Positions 50,981 through 61,278 are shown, numbered from the stretch's first letter. The stretch is 64,000 bases of DNA from Janthinobacterium sp. J1-1 (GCF_030944405.1 NZ_CP132339.1:1240001-1304000), one strand, 5' to 3'. Notes: a model not told the origin generated them from the sequence alone. Numbers and translations: made by a program.

Positions 50981-51540
50981 GGGCCGCCTTTCAGATACAA
51001 GGGCAGGCCGGCGGCGACGAATACCGCCCGATCGCAGATGGCCGCCACCGCTTGATTCAAGCGTCCCGCTTCATCGGTAAAGCAGCGCGAAATGGCGCCG
51101 ACCGGCACGATGCCCATCCCGACTTCATTCGACACCAGCACGATGTCGCAGCCGCTGTTTTCCAGTTCGGCCAGCGCGTACAGCAGATGCGCGCGCTCGC
51201 TATGGAACAGTTCGGGCAGCACGATGTCGCCCACGTCCGGATACGCCTCGCCCGACGAAAACATCAGATTGGTCAGCCACAGGGTCAGGCAATCGACCAG
51301 CAGCAACCGGCCCGGCTGCGCATGCGCCAGCAGGGCCGCGCCCAGGCGCAGCGGCTCTTCCACCGTGGGCCAGGTATTCGGGCGTTGTTCCCGATGATGC
51401 GCGATGCGCGTCGCCATTTCGCCGTCGCCGGCCTGCGCGGTGGCGAGATACACCACCTCCTTGCCCGAGTCACGGGCCAGCCGTTCGGCATACACGCTCT
51501 TGCCCGAGCGCGCGCCGCCAAGCACCAGCGTCCGTGTCAT
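50974..51540 (-). CDS. cobU: Adenosylcobinamide kinase / guanylyltransferase CobU
   Basis: This bifunctional enzyme phosphorylates adenosylcobinamide and transfers GMP to it. It has 188 residues. The P-loop is GGARSGKS at 8-15, the guanylylated histidine lies in RIAHHREQRP, and DCLTLWLTNL and VSNEVGMGIVP follow. The start at MTRTLVLGGARS is the family start; an in-frame start 18 codons earlier overlaps cobO. It starts 7 nt downstream of the cobO stop. Confidence 0.95.
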   Translation of the reverse strand: MTRTLVLGGARSGKSVYAERLARDSGKEVVYLATAQAGDGEMATRIAHHREQRPNTWPTVEEPLRLGAALLAHAQPGRLLLVDCLTLWLTNLMFSSGEAYPDVGDIVLPELFHSERAHLLYALAELENSGCDIVLVSNEVGMGIVPVGAISRCFTDEAGRLNQAVAAICDRAVFVAAGLPLYLKGGPC

Positions 51541-51547
51541 GCGACCT

Positions 51548-52180
51548 TCACCATTCCGTGCCGGCCTGCGCACCGATGCCGGCCGCGTAAGCATGCTTGA
51601 CCACCGCCATCTCGGTCACCGTGTCGGCAATCGCGATCAATTCCTCGGGCGCGCCGCGGCCGGTAATCACCACGTGCTGCATGGCGGGGCGTTCCAGCAG
51701 GTCGGCGATCACCTTGTGCACGTCCAGGTATTTGTATTTGAGGGCGATATTGAGTTCGTCGAACAGCACCAGGCCGTAGCTGGGATCGGCCAGGAAAGTC
51801 TTGGCCTGTTCCCACGCCAGCTCGGCTTTTTCGATATCGCGTTCGCGGTTCTGGGTTTCCCAGGTATAGCCTTCGCCCATCGCATGAAAGCTGATTTCGT
51901 CGGGGAAGCGGCGCAGGAATTTTTCCTCGCCGGTCGACATCGCGCCCTTGATGAACTGCACCACGCCCACTTTCATGCCATGGCCCATGGCCCGGATCGC
52001 CATGCCGAAGCCGCTCGAACTCTTGCCTTTGCCATTGCCGGTGTTGACGATGATGATGCCGATTTCCTTGTCGGCCTTGGCGATCGCCGCGTCGATGATG
52101 GCTTTTTTGCGCTCCATGCGTACGCGGTGGCGTTCGTTGATTGCCGCGGTATCGTCGTTCGGTGGGGTGGTGTCGCTCAT
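51548..52180 (-). CDS. cobO: Cob(I)yrinic acid a,c-diamide adenosyltransferase
   Basis: The enzyme attaches the 5'-deoxyadenosyl group to cobalt, using ATP. The 210-residue CobO/BtuR/CobA-type protein has P-loop-like IVNTGNGKGKSSSGFGMAIR, plus VGVVQFIKG and FDELNIALKY. The start at MSDTTPPNDD is chosen because the longer frame runs into btuD; the N-terminus up to about residue 35 is charged and probably flexible. It sits 1 nt after btuD. Confidence 0.95.
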   Translation of the reverse strand: MSDTTPPNDDTAAINERHRVRMERKKAIIDAAIAKADKEIGIIIVNTGNGKGKSSSGFGMAIRAMGHGMKVGVVQFIKGAMSTGEEKFLRRFPDEISFHAMGEGYTWETQNRERDIEKAELAWEQAKTFLADPSYGLVLFDELNIALKYKYLDVHKVIADLLERPAMQHVVITGRGAPEELIAIADTVTEMAVVKHAYAAGIGAQAGTEW

Positions 52181-52181
52181 G

Positions 52182-52949
52182 TCAGTCCTCTTTCGGTATG
52201 AATATCTTGCGTTTGCCGTGTTCGATGATCTCGATCGGGTGGCCCAGGTAGTCGCCCAGGATGGATGCCTGCATGACCTCGGCCACGCTGCCGGCGAGCC
52301 AGCCGCCATCGCCCATCATCAGCAGCGCGTGGCTCGATATGCCGTGCGCCAGGTTCAGGTCATGGCCCACCATCACCACGGTTTTGTTCTGTTCGCGGCA
52401 CAGTTTGGACAACAGTCCCATCACGCTGACCTGGTGCGCCAGGTCCAGCGCGTTGGCCGGCTCGTCGAGTAATAATATGGGCGTATCCTGCGCCAGCATG
52501 GCGGCGATCGCCACGCGCTGGCGCTCGCCGCCGGACAGGCTGCGCACGTCGCGTTCGGCCAGGTGTGCCACTTCCATCGCCGCCAGCGAGGCGAGCGCGA
52601 TCCGCTGGTCGTCGCTGCCTTCCCAGTAATGGTTGTCGTGGTAGGGGTGGCGGGCCGACAGCACGGTTTCGATCACGCGGTAGGAGAACGCGTCGTGGCG
52701 CGCCTGCGCCAAAAAGGCGCGCTGGCGCGCCAGCGCACCCAGCGGCCAGTCGATCAGTGCGCGGCCCTGTATCGTGACGTGGCCGGCATCGGGGTCGCGC
52801 AGGCCGGCCAGGGTGCGCAACAAGGTGCTTTTGCCGGCGCCATTGCGGCCGATGATGCTCCAGCATTCGCCTTCGCCGATGCGCCAGTTCAGGTTTTCCA
52901 GCAGGGTACGGCTGCCTGCCTTCAGGCCCAGTTGGTAGGTACGTATCAT
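52182..52949 (-). CDS. btuD: Cobalamin ABC transporter ATP-binding protein BtuD
   Basis: This is the ATPase of the B12 importer. It has 255 residues, with Walker A IIGRNGAGKSTLL, signature LSGGERQRVAIA, Walker B ILLLDEPANALD and the switch histidine in VMVGHDLNLAHG. It belongs to the FecCD-type importer family; assignment to cobalamin comes from the operon context, between btuC and cobO downstream of a cobalamin riboswitch. Confidence 0.9.
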   Translation of the reverse strand: MIRTYQLGLKAGSRTLLENLNWRIGEGECWSIIGRNGAGKSTLLRTLAGLRDPDAGHVTIQGRALIDWPLGALARQRAFLAQARHDAFSYRVIETVLSARHPYHDNHYWEGSDDQRIALASLAAMEVAHLAERDVRSLSGGERQRVAIAAMLAQDTPILLLDEPANALDLAHQVSVMGLLSKLCREQNKTVVMVGHDLNLAHGISSHALLMMGDGGWLAGSVAEVMQASILGDYLGHPIEIIEHGKRKIFIPKED

Positions 52950-52956
52950 CGTGGCC

Positions 52957-53982
52957 TCATTTGCGGCGCAGCCGGTGCAGCTGATACAGGAACACGGGGG
53001 CGCCTATCATTGCCGTCACCACGCCGACCGGCAGCTGCAAGGGCGCCAGCACGGTGCGCGCGACGGTGTCGGCCAGTACCAGAAAGGTGCCGCCGGCCAG
53101 CGCCGCAGCGGGAATCAGCACGCGGTGGTCGGGGCCGCAGGCAAAGCGCAGCGCGTGCGGCACGATCAGGCCGACGAAGCCCACGCTGCCGGCGCTGGTG
53201 ACGGCGCTGGCCGTCAGCAGGCCGGAACAGAAAAACAGGCCCTTGCGCAGCGCGCCCACGCGCACACCGAGGGTAGCCGCCGCTTCCGCATGCAGCGCCA
53301 TCACGTTCAGGGAACGAGCGCTGCGCAGTGCGAAAATCATGACCGCGCCCAGCACCAGCCAGGGCATGGCGCGCGATGGCGCGCCGGACAGGTCACCGAT
53401 CATCCAGAACACCATGCTGCGCAAGCGGCTTTCGGGGGCGATCGACAGCATCAGGGTGACGATGGCCATGCAGGCCGACGACAGGATCACGCCTGTCAGC
53501 AGCAGCATTGACGCGCCGCCTTCGGCCGCCGTGCCGCCGCGCAGGTCGCGCCGGGCAAACAGATACAGCAGCATGGAGACGCCGACGGCGCCGGCAAAGG
53601 CGGCCGCATCGACCACCCACAGAGAACACATGAACAGCAGCGCGGCCAGGGCGCCGACCGAGGCGCCGGACGAGATGCCCAGTACATACGGGTCGGCCAG
53701 GGGATTACGCAGCAGCGCCTGCATCATCACGCCGGCCAGCGACAGCGCGGCGCCCGTGACAAAGGCGGTCAGCGCGCGGCCGAGGCGCAGGTCGAGCAGG
53801 GTGGCGGCAAGGGTATCGGGGTGGCCCTGAATAAGGTGAAACAGGGCGGACGGCAGGTCGGCGAGCGGGATCGCGATCGAACCGGTCATGCCGGAGAAAA
53901 TCAGGCTGACAACCGCGCACACGAGCAGTGTCGCGAGGATCACCGTCGCGCGGTGGCGCATGTTGCGGAAAAATGGATGCAT
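52957..53982 (-). CDS. btuC: Cobalamin ABC transporter permease BtuC
   Basis: The 341-residue FecCD-family permease has about ten transmembrane helices. Family motifs are RLGRALTAFVTGAALSLAG (start of the transport core), LLRNPLADPYVLGISSGAS and GSVGFVGLIVPHALR. It lies 7 nt before btuD and about 85 nt after btuB. Substrate assignment rests on the riboswitch and neighbours. Confidence 0.92.
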   Translation of the reverse strand: MHPFFRNMRHRATVILATLLVCAVVSLIFSGMTGSIAIPLADLPSALFHLIQGHPDTLAATLLDLRLGRALTAFVTGAALSLAGVMMQALLRNPLADPYVLGISSGASVGALAALLFMCSLWVVDAAAFAGAVGVSMLLYLFARRDLRGGTAAEGGASMLLLTGVILSSACMAIVTLMLSIAPESRLRSMVFWMIGDLSGAPSRAMPWLVLGAVMIFALRSARSLNVMALHAEAAATLGVRVGALRKGLFFCSGLLTASAVTSAGSVGFVGLIVPHALRFACGPDHRVLIPAAALAGGTFLVLADTVARTVLAPLQLPVGVVTAMIGAPVFLYQLHRLRRK

Positions 53983-54015
53983 GCATACCTTGAAAACGGG
54001 GACTGCGGAACCGCA

Positions 54016-54049
54016 CTGCGGGCGATGGCGTTACCGTCACCGCCCGCAG
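54016..54049 (-). other. Intercistronic stem-loop between btuB and btuC
   Basis: CTGCGGGCG (54016-54024) and CGCCCGCAG (54041-54049) form a 9 bp GC-rich stem around a 16 nt loop. No T-run follows on the minus strand, so it is not a complete terminator. It may protect the 3' end of the btuB message or lower read-through into btuC. Confidence 0.5.
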
Positions 54050-54067
54050 CTTACATCAACAAGTTGC

Positions 54068-55939
54068 TTACTTCATGCCGTAGCGTACGCCCACGAAGAA
54101 TTTCGAGCCTGGGGTCGCGTAGAAGCGGGCCAGTTCGTAGTCCTTGCCGGCGATATTGTTCCAGCGCGCCAGTACCGACCAGTCAGGATTGACCTGGTAG
54201 GTGGCGTACAGGTTGACCAGGCCATAGCCGCCCAGGGTGGTGGTGTTGGCGGCGTTTTCAAAACGCTTGCCCGACAACTGCCATTCGGCGCCGGTGGTCA
54301 GCGCGCCCAGGCTGTAGTCGGCGGCAAAGCTGGCGTGACGCTTGGCGCGGCGTACCAGTTGCTTGTCCTTGGTTTCATCGCGTGGATCTTGCAGGTCGAT
54401 ATTGCCTTGCACATTGAAGGCGCCGAACTTGCGCGAACCGGCAATCGTCAGGCCTTCCAGCAGCGCCTTGTTGACGTTGTAGGCGCAGCCGAATGTGCCG
54501 GTGAAGGTCGGGTCCGGGCAAGGCGTGGTGTTGACCAGCAGGTCGGTGATCTTGTTGTGGTAGTAGCTGGCGCTCAGTTTCGAGACGCCGTCGTCATAGC
54601 GCAGGCCCAGTTCGGCGTTGCGGCCGCGTTCCGGCTGGTTCGTCGCCAGGCCATAGCCCGGGTAGTACAGCTCATTGAAGGTCGGCGCGCGGAAGCTGGT
54701 GCCGTAGCTGGCGGTGGCGCGCAGGGCATTGGTGAAGCGGTAGCCGTAGGCGATGCTGCCCGTATTGTGGTTGCCGAATGCCGAGCTGTCGTCACGACGG
54801 CCGCTGATGCTGGCCAGGTGCGCGCCGCGTACCAGGTTGTACGAGACGGCGAACGACTTGGTGTTGCGCGAGCCCGTTACTTCCGGCGTGCTGCTCGACA
54901 TCACGTCTTCGTCGCGGTAGCTGGCCAGCACTTGCAGGTTGTCGCGGCCGAAACGGATGTCATTCTGCCAGGTCAGGTCGGTCTGCTTGGTGTCGATCTG
55001 GCTCTTGCCCCACGATGCGGCGGCGCTGTCGTCGCCCGACTTGTCGCGCGCTTCCGCATAGCGCAGTTCGCTGGTCCAGTTGGGCAGGAATTCGTTCTTG
55101 GTAAATACCGAGATGTTTTCCAGCTTCTGCTTGCTGCGCGAGTCGTAGCCCGGGCCGCTGTCGTACTGGGCGTCCAGTTTGCTGTTCAGGAATGCCAGGC
55201 CCACCTGGTGGCCCTTGGCCATCTGGTAGCCGATCTGGCCGCTGACGTTTTCCTTGTCGTAGCCGTCTTTATCCGGATTGTAGGTGAACGACGAGGCGCC
55301 CAGCTTCGAGGCCGAGTAGCCATCCGATTTTTCCTTGCTCGCTGCCAGCGAGTAGCTGAAGCTGTTGTAGCCGCCGGTGGCGCCTGATACCTGTGCTTCG
55401 GCCTGGCGTGTGTTGTTGCTGCCGTAGCCGGCCGCCGCGGAGAAGCGCGCAGGGCCTTCGCCTTTCTTGGTGAAGATCTGGATCACGCCGCCGATGGCGT
55501 CGGCGCCGTACATGGTGCTCAGCGGGCCGTAGACGATTTCAATGTGGTCGATGCTCGACAGGGGCAGGGCGCTCCAGTTGGCCGTACCCAGGGTGGACGA
55601 GCCGATGCGCACGCCGTCGACCAGCACGATATTCTGGTTGCTGTTGGCGCCGCGGATAAAGACCGATGCCGAGGTGCCCGGGCCGCCGTTGCGCGCCACT
55701 TCGATGCCGCGCTGTTTTTGCAGCAGGTCGACGACCGAGCTGGCGCCCGAGCGTGCGATGTCTTCCGAGCTGATGGTTTGCGTGTCGCTCAGTACTTCGC
55801 TCAGATGCTGCGGATAGCGGTTGGCGGTAATGACGACAGGGTCAAAAGTATCGGTGGTGGCTTGGGCAAAAGCGGAAGGCGCAGCAATGGCTAGCGCGAG
55901 CGACGTCAGGGCCGCGTGGCGGGAAACAGCAAGGGTCAT
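54068..55939 (-). CDS. btuB: TonB-dependent vitamin B12 receptor BtuB
   Basis: This outer-membrane active transporter is powered by TonB-ExbBD. The 623-residue protein has a signal peptide ending ...APSAFA (about residue 25) and a TonB-box-like DTFDPVVITANRYPQ. The plug domain has SVVDLLQKQRGIEV and GPLSTMYGADAIGGVIQIFT, and a 22-stranded barrel ends FFVGVRYGMK. The longer open frame upstream runs into the riboswitch and is not coding. It is first in the operon, under control of the cobalamin riboswitch, so expression should fall when B12 is plentiful. Confidence 0.95.
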   Translation of the reverse strand: MTLAVSRHAALTSLALAIAAPSAFAQATTDTFDPVVITANRYPQHLSEVLSDTQTISSEDIARSGASSVVDLLQKQRGIEVARNGGPGTSASVFIRGANSNQNIVLVDGVRIGSSTLGTANWSALPLSSIDHIEIVYGPLSTMYGADAIGGVIQIFTKKGEGPARFSAAAGYGSNNTRQAEAQVSGATGGYNSFSYSLAASKEKSDGYSASKLGASSFTYNPDKDGYDKENVSGQIGYQMAKGHQVGLAFLNSKLDAQYDSGPGYDSRSKQKLENISVFTKNEFLPNWTSELRYAEARDKSGDDSAAASWGKSQIDTKQTDLTWQNDIRFGRDNLQVLASYRDEDVMSSSTPEVTGSRNTKSFAVSYNLVRGAHLASISGRRDDSSAFGNHNTGSIAYGYRFTNALRATASYGTSFRAPTFNELYYPGYGLATNQPERGRNAELGLRYDDGVSKLSASYYHNKITDLLVNTTPCPDPTFTGTFGCAYNVNKALLEGLTIAGSRKFGAFNVQGNIDLQDPRDETKDKQLVRRAKRHASFAADYSLGALTTGAEWQLSGKRFENAANTTTLGGYGLVNLYATYQVNPDWSVLARWNNIAGKDYELARFYATPGSKFFVGVRYGMK

Positions 55940-56084
55940 GATAATTTTCAGTAAGTAAGAAGCAACCAGCCGACGTCCCCGTTGGCCAGATTGAACAGAA
56001 GTACGGAACTGAGGATGACGCTCGAAGACGGCCTGGAATACTTGGGCCAGTCGGATACGCGAACCTCCCCGTTCACACACTTCC

Positions 56085-56270
56085 ACCTGTTCTGGCCGGT
56101 ATCCGGGCTGCAAGCGAGGCTGTCCTACCTTCCCATGCCGCTATCGGCACAGTGGTTGTCAGGGACAGCTTGTCGGGCGCTTTCGAGTCGAAAGCGGCGA
56201 CACTTGTTTACCGTTGCGGGGGCAGCACACGTTGGCCTTGGCTCGGCATCGTGTTTCCCGTTTAACTGCA
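56085..56270 (-). promoter_or_regulatory. Cobalamin riboswitch
   Basis: Read on the minus strand, the region shows the conserved parts of an AdoCbl-type riboswitch in order. AAACGGGAA and GATGCCGAGCC come first, then GTGCTGCCCCCGCAACGGTA (56208-56228), a variable arm, and a B12-box-like AACCACTG (56150-56157). GCATGGGAAGGTAGGACAGC (56119-56138) and AGCCCGGATACCGGCC follow. It lies about 145-330 nt before the btuB start and 59 nt after the alpha-ribazole phosphatase gene. Ends are approximate. Whether it acts on transcription or translation cannot be decided; I see no clear terminator before btuB. Confidence 0.93.
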
Positions 56271-56328
56271 TTCATGACATGAACGCGGGCACCAAAACCC
56301 TGCCATTATACGTGCAGCCGGGCCGGAC

Positions 56329-56910
56329 TCATATGGCTGGCGTGACTATAGCTCGCTGAAAATCGAGCGTCACCACTGCGCCATAGGCGATTTTGTGTGC
56401 GCCGGAAGCGGCCAGCAGGGCGGTTTCCGCCAATGGCAGGCCGGCCTGCAAGGCCGACAGCAGGCGGATGGTGCCGGCATGGCAAATGACGATGACGGCC
56501 GCGTGTTGTTCGCGCAACAGATCATCGAGAAACGCCGCAACGCGGGTGGCCATCGCCAGCACGTTTTCGCCGCCGCCCGGCCGGTAATGCGCCAGATCAA
56601 AGGCCCAGGCGTCGATCTCGCCGCGTGCGATGTCGTGCCAGGCGCGCAGTTCCCAGCTGCCGAAATCCATTTCCATCAGGCGCGCATCGTGCGTGAACCG
56701 GCTGGCCCGCAGATCGCCTGCCAGCGTTGACGCCAGCGCGGCGCAGCGCGACAAGGGACTCGTATACATGGGCAGATGCGTCGGCAAACTGCCGCGCAGG
56801 CTGGCGCGTGCCGCCGCCAGAATGTGTGGCGCTACTGCAACATCGCTGCTGCCATAGCAGATGCCGCTGGCGACGTCCGGCGCCGGATGGCGCACCAGGA
56901 TCAATTTCAT
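56329..56910 (-). CDS. cobC: Alpha-ribazole phosphatase, histidine phosphatase family
   Basis: The enzyme removes the phosphate from alpha-ribazole 5'-phosphate (or from cobalamin 5'-phosphate) in nucleotide-loop assembly. It has 193 residues. The N-terminal LILVRHPAPD carries the catalytic histidine as RHP instead of the usual RHG, and MEMDFGSWE and VICHAGTIR hold the other active-site residues. It lies 3 nt after cobS, so cobT-cobS-cobC form one unit. Confidence 0.9.
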   Translation of the reverse strand: MKLILVRHPAPDVASGICYGSSDVAVAPHILAAARASLRGSLPTHLPMYTSPLSRCAALASTLAGDLRASRFTHDARLMEMDFGSWELRAWHDIARGEIDAWAFDLAHYRPGGGENVLAMATRVAAFLDDLLREQHAAVIVICHAGTIRLLSALQAGLPLAETALLAASGAHKIAYGAVVTLDFQRAIVTPAI

Positions 56911-56913
56911 CGC

Positions 56914-57699
56914 TTAATAAAAGCGCAGGGATGGCTGGAAGCTGGTCAGGATCGCCAGGTAGACCGCCACCTCCGCCACCTGCTGCACGGCGCCCAGGCA
57001 GTCGCCCGTATAACCTTGCAGGCGGCGCTGGCATTTGCGGCCCAGGAACCAGGCGCTGGCGGTGGCCGCCAGCACTGCCAGTGCCAGCGCGCTCCAGTCC
57101 AGCAGTCCCAGCAAGCCACAGATCACTGCCGGCAGCAGGCCACAGATGGCGGCGATCACAAATTCCCCGGTGCTCATCGATTGAGCCATCGGCTTGGACT
57201 TGCCCTCGTCGCGCGCGTAGTCCATGGCCCAGATCAGCGACACGGCCGCCAGGCGCGACAGCGGGTGGGCGATAAAGAACGCTGCTGCGACGATCTCGGG
57301 CGGCAGCGACACCAGCGCGCCAGCCTTGATCGCCAGCAGGCACAGGATGCCGATCGCACCATACGCACCGATGCGCGAATCCTTCATGATCTCCAGCACC
57401 CGTTCGCGCGTCAGGCCACCGCCGAAGCCGTCGCACATGTCGGCAAAGCCGTCTTCATGAAAAGCGCCCGTCAGGTAGATGCCGGCGGCGACGGCCAGAA
57501 GCACGGCCACGTGCGACGGCAGCAGCCAGCTCGCCAATATATAAACGGCGGCGCAGATGCCGGCGACCACCACGCCCACCAGCGGAAAATAACGCGACGA
57601 CTGCTGCAGCCACTCGGGCTGGTAGCCGACCCAGCGTGGAATCGGCAGGCGCGTGAAGAACTGCAGCGCGGTAAAGAACAGACGCAATTGATGCAGCAT
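56914..57699 (-). CDS. cobS: Adenosylcobinamide-GDP ribazoletransferase CobS
   Basis: This integral membrane cobalamin synthase joins alpha-ribazole to adenosylcobinamide-GDP. The 261-residue protein has about six to eight hydrophobic segments. The family motif is in AFHEDGFADMCDGFGGG near residue 55, which binds metal. The N-terminal FFTALQFFTRLPIP is also typical. It lies 2 nt after cobT. Confidence 0.93.
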   Translation of the reverse strand: MLHQLRLFFTALQFFTRLPIPRWVGYQPEWLQQSSRYFPLVGVVVAGICAAVYILASWLLPSHVAVLLAVAAGIYLTGAFHEDGFADMCDGFGGGLTRERVLEIMKDSRIGAYGAIGILCLLAIKAGALVSLPPEIVAAAFFIAHPLSRLAAVSLIWAMDYARDEGKSKPMAQSMSTGEFVIAAICGLLPAVICGLLGLLDWSALALAVLAATASAWFLGRKCQRRLQGYTGDCLGAVQQVAEVAVYLAILTSFQPSLRFY

Positions 57700-57701
57700 G
57701 A

Positions 57702-58739
57702 TCAGTGTGTCGACTTTTCGCTGACCTGGGCCGAGCCGAAGGTCGCCATCTGCGCCAGGAAATTGACGGCCGCATGCAGCAGCGGCAGGGCCAGCGCGCT
57801 GCCCGTGCCTTCGCCGAGGCGCAGGTCCAGCTGCAGCAAAGGCCGCGCATCCAGGCTGGCCAACAACTGGCGGTGGCCGTTTTCGTCAGAGCAGTGCGCA
57901 AACACACAGTAATCGAGGATGGCCGGCTGCAAGCGTGCCGCCACCAGCAGTGCGCTGCTGACGATAAAGCCGTCGATCAGCAGCACCATGCGGCGTTCGG
58001 CCGCCTTCAGCATGGCGCCGGCCATCATGGCAATTTCAAAGCCGCCAAAGGTGGCCAGCACATCGAGCGCTTCCATGGCCTGCGCATGTTTGATCACCGC
58101 CGCTTCGATCACGCGCTGCTTGTGCAGGACGCCGTCTGCGGACAATCCCGTACCGGCGCCCACGCACTGCGCCACCGGCGTGCCGGTCAGCTTGTGCATC
58201 AGCGCGGCGGCGGCGGTGGTATTGCCGATGCCCATTTCGCCAAAGCCCAGCACATTGCCAGGCAGGGTGTCGACCAGGTCCATGCCGGCCTGCATGGCGG
58301 ACGCGCACTCTTGCGCCGTCATCGCGGGTTCCTGCGCGAAATTGCGGGTACCCTGACCTTGCTTGCGGTCGAGCAAGCCGTCGCGCGGGCCGAAGTCATG
58401 TTTCACGCCCGCGTCCACTATATATAAGGCGCTGTTGTTCTGGCGAGCAAACACATTGATGGCCGCGCCATTGCCCAGGAAGTTTTCCACCATTTGCCAG
58501 GTGACGTCCTGTGGATAGGCGGAGATGCCTTCGGCGACCACGCCATGGTCGGCAGCAAACACGATAATCGCCGGTTCGGTGATTGCGGGCTGCGTGCTTT
58601 GCTGGATCAGGCCAATCTGGCGCGCCAGGGCTTCCAGGTGGCCCAGGCTGCCCAGCGGCTTGGTCTTGTGATTGATGGCGTGGTCGAGCTCGCCGGCCAG
58701 GGTGGTGTTGGCCGTGGATGGGATATGGGGAATAGGCAT
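57702..58739 (-). CDS. cobT: Nicotinate-nucleotide:dimethylbenzimidazole phosphoribosyltransferase CobT
   Basis: CobT activates the lower ligand base to alpha-ribazole phosphate. It has 345 residues. NHKTKPLGSLGHLEALA is at the N-terminus, VFAADHGVVAEGISAYPQ and GEMGIGNTTAAAAL are core motifs, and DLRLGEGTGSALA near the C-terminus contains the catalytic glutamate. It is the first gene of the cobT-cobS-cobC unit, which has no riboswitch in front as far as I can see. It diverges from the rrn operon. Confidence 0.95.
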   Translation of the reverse strand: MPIPHIPSTANTTLAGELDHAINHKTKPLGSLGHLEALARQIGLIQQSTQPAITEPAIIVFAADHGVVAEGISAYPQDVTWQMVENFLGNGAAINVFARQNNSALYIVDAGVKHDFGPRDGLLDRKQGQGTRNFAQEPAMTAQECASAMQAGMDLVDTLPGNVLGFGEMGIGNTTAAAALMHKLTGTPVAQCVGAGTGLSADGVLHKQRVIEAAVIKHAQAMEALDVLATFGGFEIAMMAGAMLKAAERRMVLLIDGFIVSSALLVAARLQPAILDYCVFAHCSDENGHRQLLASLDARPLLQLDLRLGEGTGSALALPLLHAAVNFLAQMATFGSAQVSEKSTH

Positions 58740-58903
58740 GAAAGTAAGTGGATGCGGTGCAAGGATGCTGGTGTCACGATATCACACAGCAATATTCGAG
58801 AACGCCAAAAATGCCTCTTGCAGACTTTTCAAGGCAGGGATATAATTCGCCCCCTCGCTGAACGACGCATGCAAATGCCGAGTGAAGCAGAAAAAAGAAG
58901 GTG

Positions 58904-58932
58904 TTGACGGATTTAGTGAAATGCTTCATACT
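58904..58932 (+). promoter_or_regulatory. rrn operon promoter P1
   Basis: TTGACG (58904-58909), a 17 nt spacer and CATACT (58927-58932), preceded by an A-rich stretch (AAAAAAGAAG) that could act as an UP element. Predicted start near 58939, about 300 nt before the 16S gene. The rest of the 58740-59240 gap is the cobT promoter region and the rrn leader, which includes hairpin CCTCGC-AAT-GCGAGG (59168-59182). Confidence 0.72.
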
Positions 58933-59008
58933 CTTCCTTCTTCGTAGATGACAAACACAACGCTTTGTCGATAGCGCGAATCGCAGAAATGCGGCAGTAC
59001 CGAATACC

Positions 59009-59025
59009 GTTCTTTAACAATTAAC
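59009..59025 (+). promoter_or_regulatory. rrn antitermination boxA (leader)
   Basis: GTTCTTTAACAATTAAC resembles the E. coli rrn boxA (GCTCTTTAACAA core), the binding site of NusB-NusE for ribosomal antitermination. Confidence 0.75.
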
Positions 59026-59028
59026 AGT

Positions 59029-59050
59029 CGATAAGTGTGGGCATTTGATG
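59029..59050 (+). other. 5' strand of the pre-16S processing stem
   Basis: CGATAAGTGTG-GG-CATTTGATG is complementary to CATCAAATG-TT-CACACTTATCG at 60803-60824 (20 Watson-Crick pairs plus two G-U). This brackets the 16S gene and forms the long stem cut by RNase III during maturation. Confidence 0.85.
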
Positions 59051-59240
59051 AAGTGCAGCGTTGATCTTCGGATTGACGTCAAACTTAAAATATCAAATGT
59101 TCACAAGAAATAATGAAATAGGACGCTACGAAAGTAGTGGCCTGTCAGTTTTTTGAGTGAGCAAACACCTCGCAATGCGAGGGGTTTGAACCGATTAAAA
59201 GGTTCGACCATGCCGGTAAAATGGCAAAGTAACAGAGATT

Positions 59241-60774
<1,534 letters not shown>

Positions 60775-60869
60775 GAGTTTGCACGAGGCAGCAATGCTTC
60801 ACCATCAAATGTTCACACTTATCGGCTGTTTAATTAAGAAGAAACAGTAGTCGTCAGTAGCACCGCGTT

Positions 60870-60946
60870 GGGGCTGTAGCTCAGCTGGTTAGAGCACCGT
60901 GTTGATAACGCGGGGGTCGTTGGTTCGAGTCCAACCAGCCCTACCA
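60870..60946 (+). tRNA. tRNA-Ile (GAT)
   Basis: 77 nt, with acceptor GGGGCTG/CAGCCCT (first pair G-U), D-arm GCTCAGCTGGTTAGAGC, anticodon loop TTGATAA and T-arm GTTGGTTCGAGTCCAAC, and encoded CCA. Standard first spacer tRNA of rrn operons. Confidence 0.97.
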
Positions 60947-60956
60947 GTCATACCCA

Positions 60957-61032
60957 GGGGGATTAGCTCAGCTGGGAGAGCACCTGCTTTGCAAGCAGGG
61001 GGTCGTCGGTTCGATCCCGTCATCCTCCACCA
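60957..61032 (+). tRNA. tRNA-Ala (TGC)
   Basis: 76 nt, with acceptor GGGGGAT/ATCCTCC containing the alanine identity pair G3-U70, anticodon loop TTTGCAA, and encoded CCA. It follows tRNA-Ile by 10 nt. Confidence 0.97.
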
Positions 61033-61098
61033 AGTACTTGAAAGTGCAAACGTAAGCCGGTAGGTTTAGGTTTGATCTTTTAGCGATCATTGCTGTTT

Positions 61099-61112
61099 CG
61101 TTCTTTAACAAT
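61099..61112 (+). promoter_or_regulatory. Spacer boxA before 23S
   Basis: CGTTCTTTAACAAT repeats the leader boxA core in the 16S-23S spacer, where it supports antitermination into the 23S gene. The rest of 61033-61278 holds pre-23S spacer sequence with no gene. Confidence 0.7.
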
Positions 61113-61278
61113 CTGGAAGAAGTAAAGATTATTTATTGATCAAGTCTATGCGTGCAGGAATGCATGAGGCGATTTGATGGGTAATGATTGTATGTATCAA
61201 CAAACAAGCAACAACGTTGTACTTTCTTATCCCTGTAGCGCTCTTTGATGACTTCGGTCTTCAGAGGCTAACGTTATA

